Shown here: piece after piece, positions 6,254 through 7,509 of the stretch
Layout: each line of letters opens with the position of its first letter
Numbering within the stretch: the first letter of the stretch is position 1
Source of the DNA: Acidobacteriota bacterium
Lineage (GTDB): Bacteria > Acidobacteriota > Vicinamibacteria > Vicinamibacterales > UBA8438
Assembly: GCA_005778315.1 (NCBI GenBank)
Contig: SXOW01000253.1
Location: 1-7,509, forward strand
DNA length: 7,509 nucleotides
Reading direction: 5' to 3'
Notes under the pieces: model-generated
Database searches by the model: none
What the model saw: the letters and a program-made list of their open reading frames with translations, nothing else
What the model was told of the DNA's origin: nothing
Made by a program: the position numbers and the translations under genes

Positions 6254-6281
6254 GAGCGCGTGATTTCTCCGGTCGATCGTC

Positions 6282-6292
6282 CACGCAGCGTG
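6282..6292. promoter_or_regulatory. Palindrome in the DUF4202/cysC divergent control region
   Basis: CACGC-A-GCGTG is a perfect 11-base palindrome 29 bases upstream of the DUF4202 start and 43 bases upstream of the cysC start. It could be a binding site for a dimeric regulator controlling both genes. It is short and may be chance; no known sulfur regulator motif was recognised. Confidence 0.25.
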
Positions 6293-6335
6293 AGGCTACG
6301 GCCCACGGGCGGACCTCAGAACGGGCTAGGGCGCT

Positions 6336-6977
6336 ATGATATCTAGTTCCATGTCGGCCGAAGACATTCATCCCGAGTTTCATCGCATGCTGGGGCGCGC
6401 CCCGAAGGAGCGCCTGCTCGGCCATCGTGGGGGCGTATTCTGGCTCTATGGGTTGTCCGGCTCCGGCAAGAGCACGCTCGCTCACGCCGTGGAAAAACGG
6501 CTGCACGAGGACGGCGTCCTGACGCGGCTGCTGGACGGCGACAACATCCGCAGCGGGTTGAATCGCGGACTTGGCTTTTCCATCGAGGATCGCATCGAGA
6601 ACATCAGACGAATCAGTGAAGTCGCGAAGCTGTTCGCGGAAACGGGTGTCGTCACGTTTGCCGCGTTCATTACGCCCACGCGCGAGCTTCGGACCATCGC
6701 ACGTAACATCGTCGGAGCGGCGGATTTCCGAGAAGTCTACGTGAAGGCCTCGTTCGAGGCGTGCGCGACCCGGGACGTCAAGGGCCTGTACGCCAAAGCC
6801 GCGGCCGGAGGCGTGACCCAGTTCACTGGAAAGGACTCTCCGTTCGAGGAACCGGACCCGCGCGCCGAGGACGTCATCGTCATCGACACCGAGAACACGC
6901 GCCCCGAGGAGTCGGCCGAAACCCTGTATCAGATCGTGCGCCCGCTGGTCGCCCTGCGAGGCCCAACCGAGTCGTGA
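6336..6977 (+). CDS. cysC: Adenylylsulfate (APS) kinase
   Basis: This encodes 213 residues, normal for a stand-alone CysC. It phosphorylates APS at the 3' hydroxyl with ATP, giving PAPS for sulfate reduction or sulfotransfer in the cytosol. Visible signatures are a Walker A loop GLSGSGKST (39-47), Leu-Leu-Asp-Gly-Asp-Asn-Ile-Arg (65-72) followed by Gly-Leu-x-x-Gly-Leu-Gly-Phe and Asp-Arg-Ile-Glu-Asn-Ile-Arg-Arg (APS binding), Phe-Ile-Thr-Pro-Thr-Arg (111-116), Val-Lys-Gly-Leu-Tyr-x-Lys-Ala (148-155), and FTGKDSPFEEP (163-173), the mobile-lid motif. Thr113 replaces the serine that carries the phosphoryl group in E. coli CysC. The chosen ATG has a modest AGGG 4 bases upstream; an in-frame ATG at 6351, giving MSAEDIHPEFHRML, is an alternative. 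The stop is followed almost at once by cysD, so the two are very probably one operon. Confidence 0.95.
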   Translation: MISSSMSAEDIHPEFHRMLGRAPKERLLGHRGGVFWLYGLSGSGKSTLAHAVEKRLHEDGVLTRLLDGDNIRSGLNRGLGFSIEDRIENIRRISEVAKLFAETGVVTFAAFITPTRELRTIARNIVGAADFREVYVKASFEACATRDVKGLYAKAAAGGVTQFTGKDSPFEEPDPRAEDVIVIDTENTRPEESAETLYQIVRPLVALRGPTES

Positions 6978-6979
6978 AC

Positions 6980-7509
6980 ATGCTGTCCTACAAGCTCAAC
7001 CACATCCGGCAGCTGGAGTCGGAGTCGATCTTCGTCTTACGTGAAACCGCGGCACAGTTCGACCGCCCGGCGCTCCTTTTCTCCGGGGGCAAAGACTCGA
7101 TCGTGATGGCGCACCTGGCGCGCAAAGCGTTCCACCCGGCCCGCATTCCCTTCATGCTTCTGCACGTGGACACCGGGCACAACTTTCCGGAGACCATCGA
7201 GTTTCGAGACCGCTTTGTCTCGGAGCTCGGCGCGCGCCTCATCGTGGCGCTCGTACAGGAGTCCATAGACACCGGACGCGTGGTCGAGGAGACGGGACCC
7301 TACGCCAGCCGCAACAAATTGCAAACGGTGACGCTGTTGGACGCACTCGAGAAACACCAGCTCGACGCCGCGCTGGGCGGTGGTCGGCGCGACGAAGAAA
7401 AGGCCCGCGCGAAGGAGCGCTTCTTCTCCCATCGCAACGACTTCGGCGAGTGGGATCCCAAGGCGCAGCGCCCCGAGTTGTGGAACCTGTTCAACGGGCG
7501 CCATCACCA
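6980..7509 (+). CDS. cysD: Sulfate adenylyltransferase small subunit (CysD), 5' part only
   Basis: From the ATG at 6980, 176 codons stay open to the window edge (plus two bases); the family is about 300 residues, so the C-terminal 40 percent is missing. With the GTPase CysN it makes APS from ATP and sulfate. The sequence starts Met-Leu-Ser-Tyr-Lys-Leu-Asn-His-Ile-Arg, then Gln-Leu-Glu-Ser-Glu-Ser-Ile, as in CysD. The PP-loop ATP site is Phe-Ser-Gly-Gly-Lys-Asp-Ser (34-40), followed by Leu-His-Val-Asp-Thr-Gly-His-Asn-Phe-Pro-Glu-Thr. Toward the window edge are Gly-Gly-Arg-Arg-Asp-Glu-Glu-Lys-Ala-Arg-Ala-Lys-Glu-Arg and the block from Glu-Trp-Asp-Pro to Arg-Pro-Glu-Leu-Trp-Asn-Leu, both diagnostic. 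The start is 2 bases past the cysC stop. An in-frame GTG at 6974 would overlap that stop by four bases (GTGA), a common coupling arrangement, so it is a real alternative. CysN is expected next. Confidence 0.95.
   Translation, partial: MLSYKLNHIRQLESESIFVLRETAAQFDRPALLFSGGKDSIVMAHLARKAFHPARIPFMLLHVDTGHNFPETIEFRDRFVSELGARLIVALVQESIDTGRVVEETGPYASRNKLQTVTLLDALEKHQLDAALGGGRRDEEKARAKERFFSHRNDFGEWDPKAQRPELWNLFNGRHH

Noticed and set aside
1..7509. Defence system, mobile element, CRISPR array or biosynthetic cluster
   Set aside because: No transposase, integrase, direct-repeat array, nuclease/toxin pair or modular synthase is visible; every substantial gene belongs to a known housekeeping or metabolic family.

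Overview
The window is a GC-rich, gene-dense stretch of bacterial chromosome carrying seven recognisable protein genes, two of them cut by the window edges. It holds no RNA gene, CRISPR array, insertion sequence or phage gene that I can see. The gene set (a DUF6526 membrane protein, a secreted M6 metalloprotease, a 2,4-dienoyl-CoA-reductase-like SDR, a bile acid:sodium symporter family protein, DUF4202, cysC-cysD) and the base composition suggest a free-living Gram-negative bacterium. Acidobacteriota or a similar high-GC phylum is my guess. No phylogenetic marker is present, so this is low-confidence inference.

Layout from left to right. (1) The 5' part of a pterin-4a-carbinolamine dehydratase gene runs leftward off the window (minus strand, 1-99). 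It is divergent from a two-helix DUF6526 protein (187-624, plus); the gap between them holds a perfect TATAAT and a 7-bp inverted repeat. (2) A 298-base gap with no convincing gene (625-922) contains another perfect 7-bp inverted repeat 38 bases before the next start. (3) A large secreted immune-inhibitor-A-type metalloprotease follows (923-3715, plus). (4) A GC-rich hairpin (3722-3744) separates it from the convergent SDR gene (3798-4604, minus). (5) The SDR is divergent from a BASS-family transporter (4684-5658, plus), whose stop lies one base from the stop of the convergent DUF4202 gene (5660-6253, minus). (6) DUF4202 is divergent from cysC (6336-6977, plus), which is followed almost without gap by the first 176 codons of cysD (6980 to the window end).

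The clearest functional unit is the right end. CysD, with a CysN expected just beyond the window, makes adenylylsulfate (APS), and CysC phosphorylates it to PAPS. The uncharacterised DUF4202 gene shares the control region of this unit, making a role in sulfate activation or nucleotide clean-up a reasonable hypothesis. The other genes look like independent transcription units: pterin recycling, a membrane protein of unknown role, extracellular proteolysis, unsaturated acyl-CoA reduction and organic-anion uptake.

I did not find an obviously new multi-gene system. The most useful leads are the DUF4202-cysCD pairing, non-consensus residues at nucleotide-binding or catalytic positions of the SDR, CysC and CysD, and several perfect inverted repeats in the intergenic regions.
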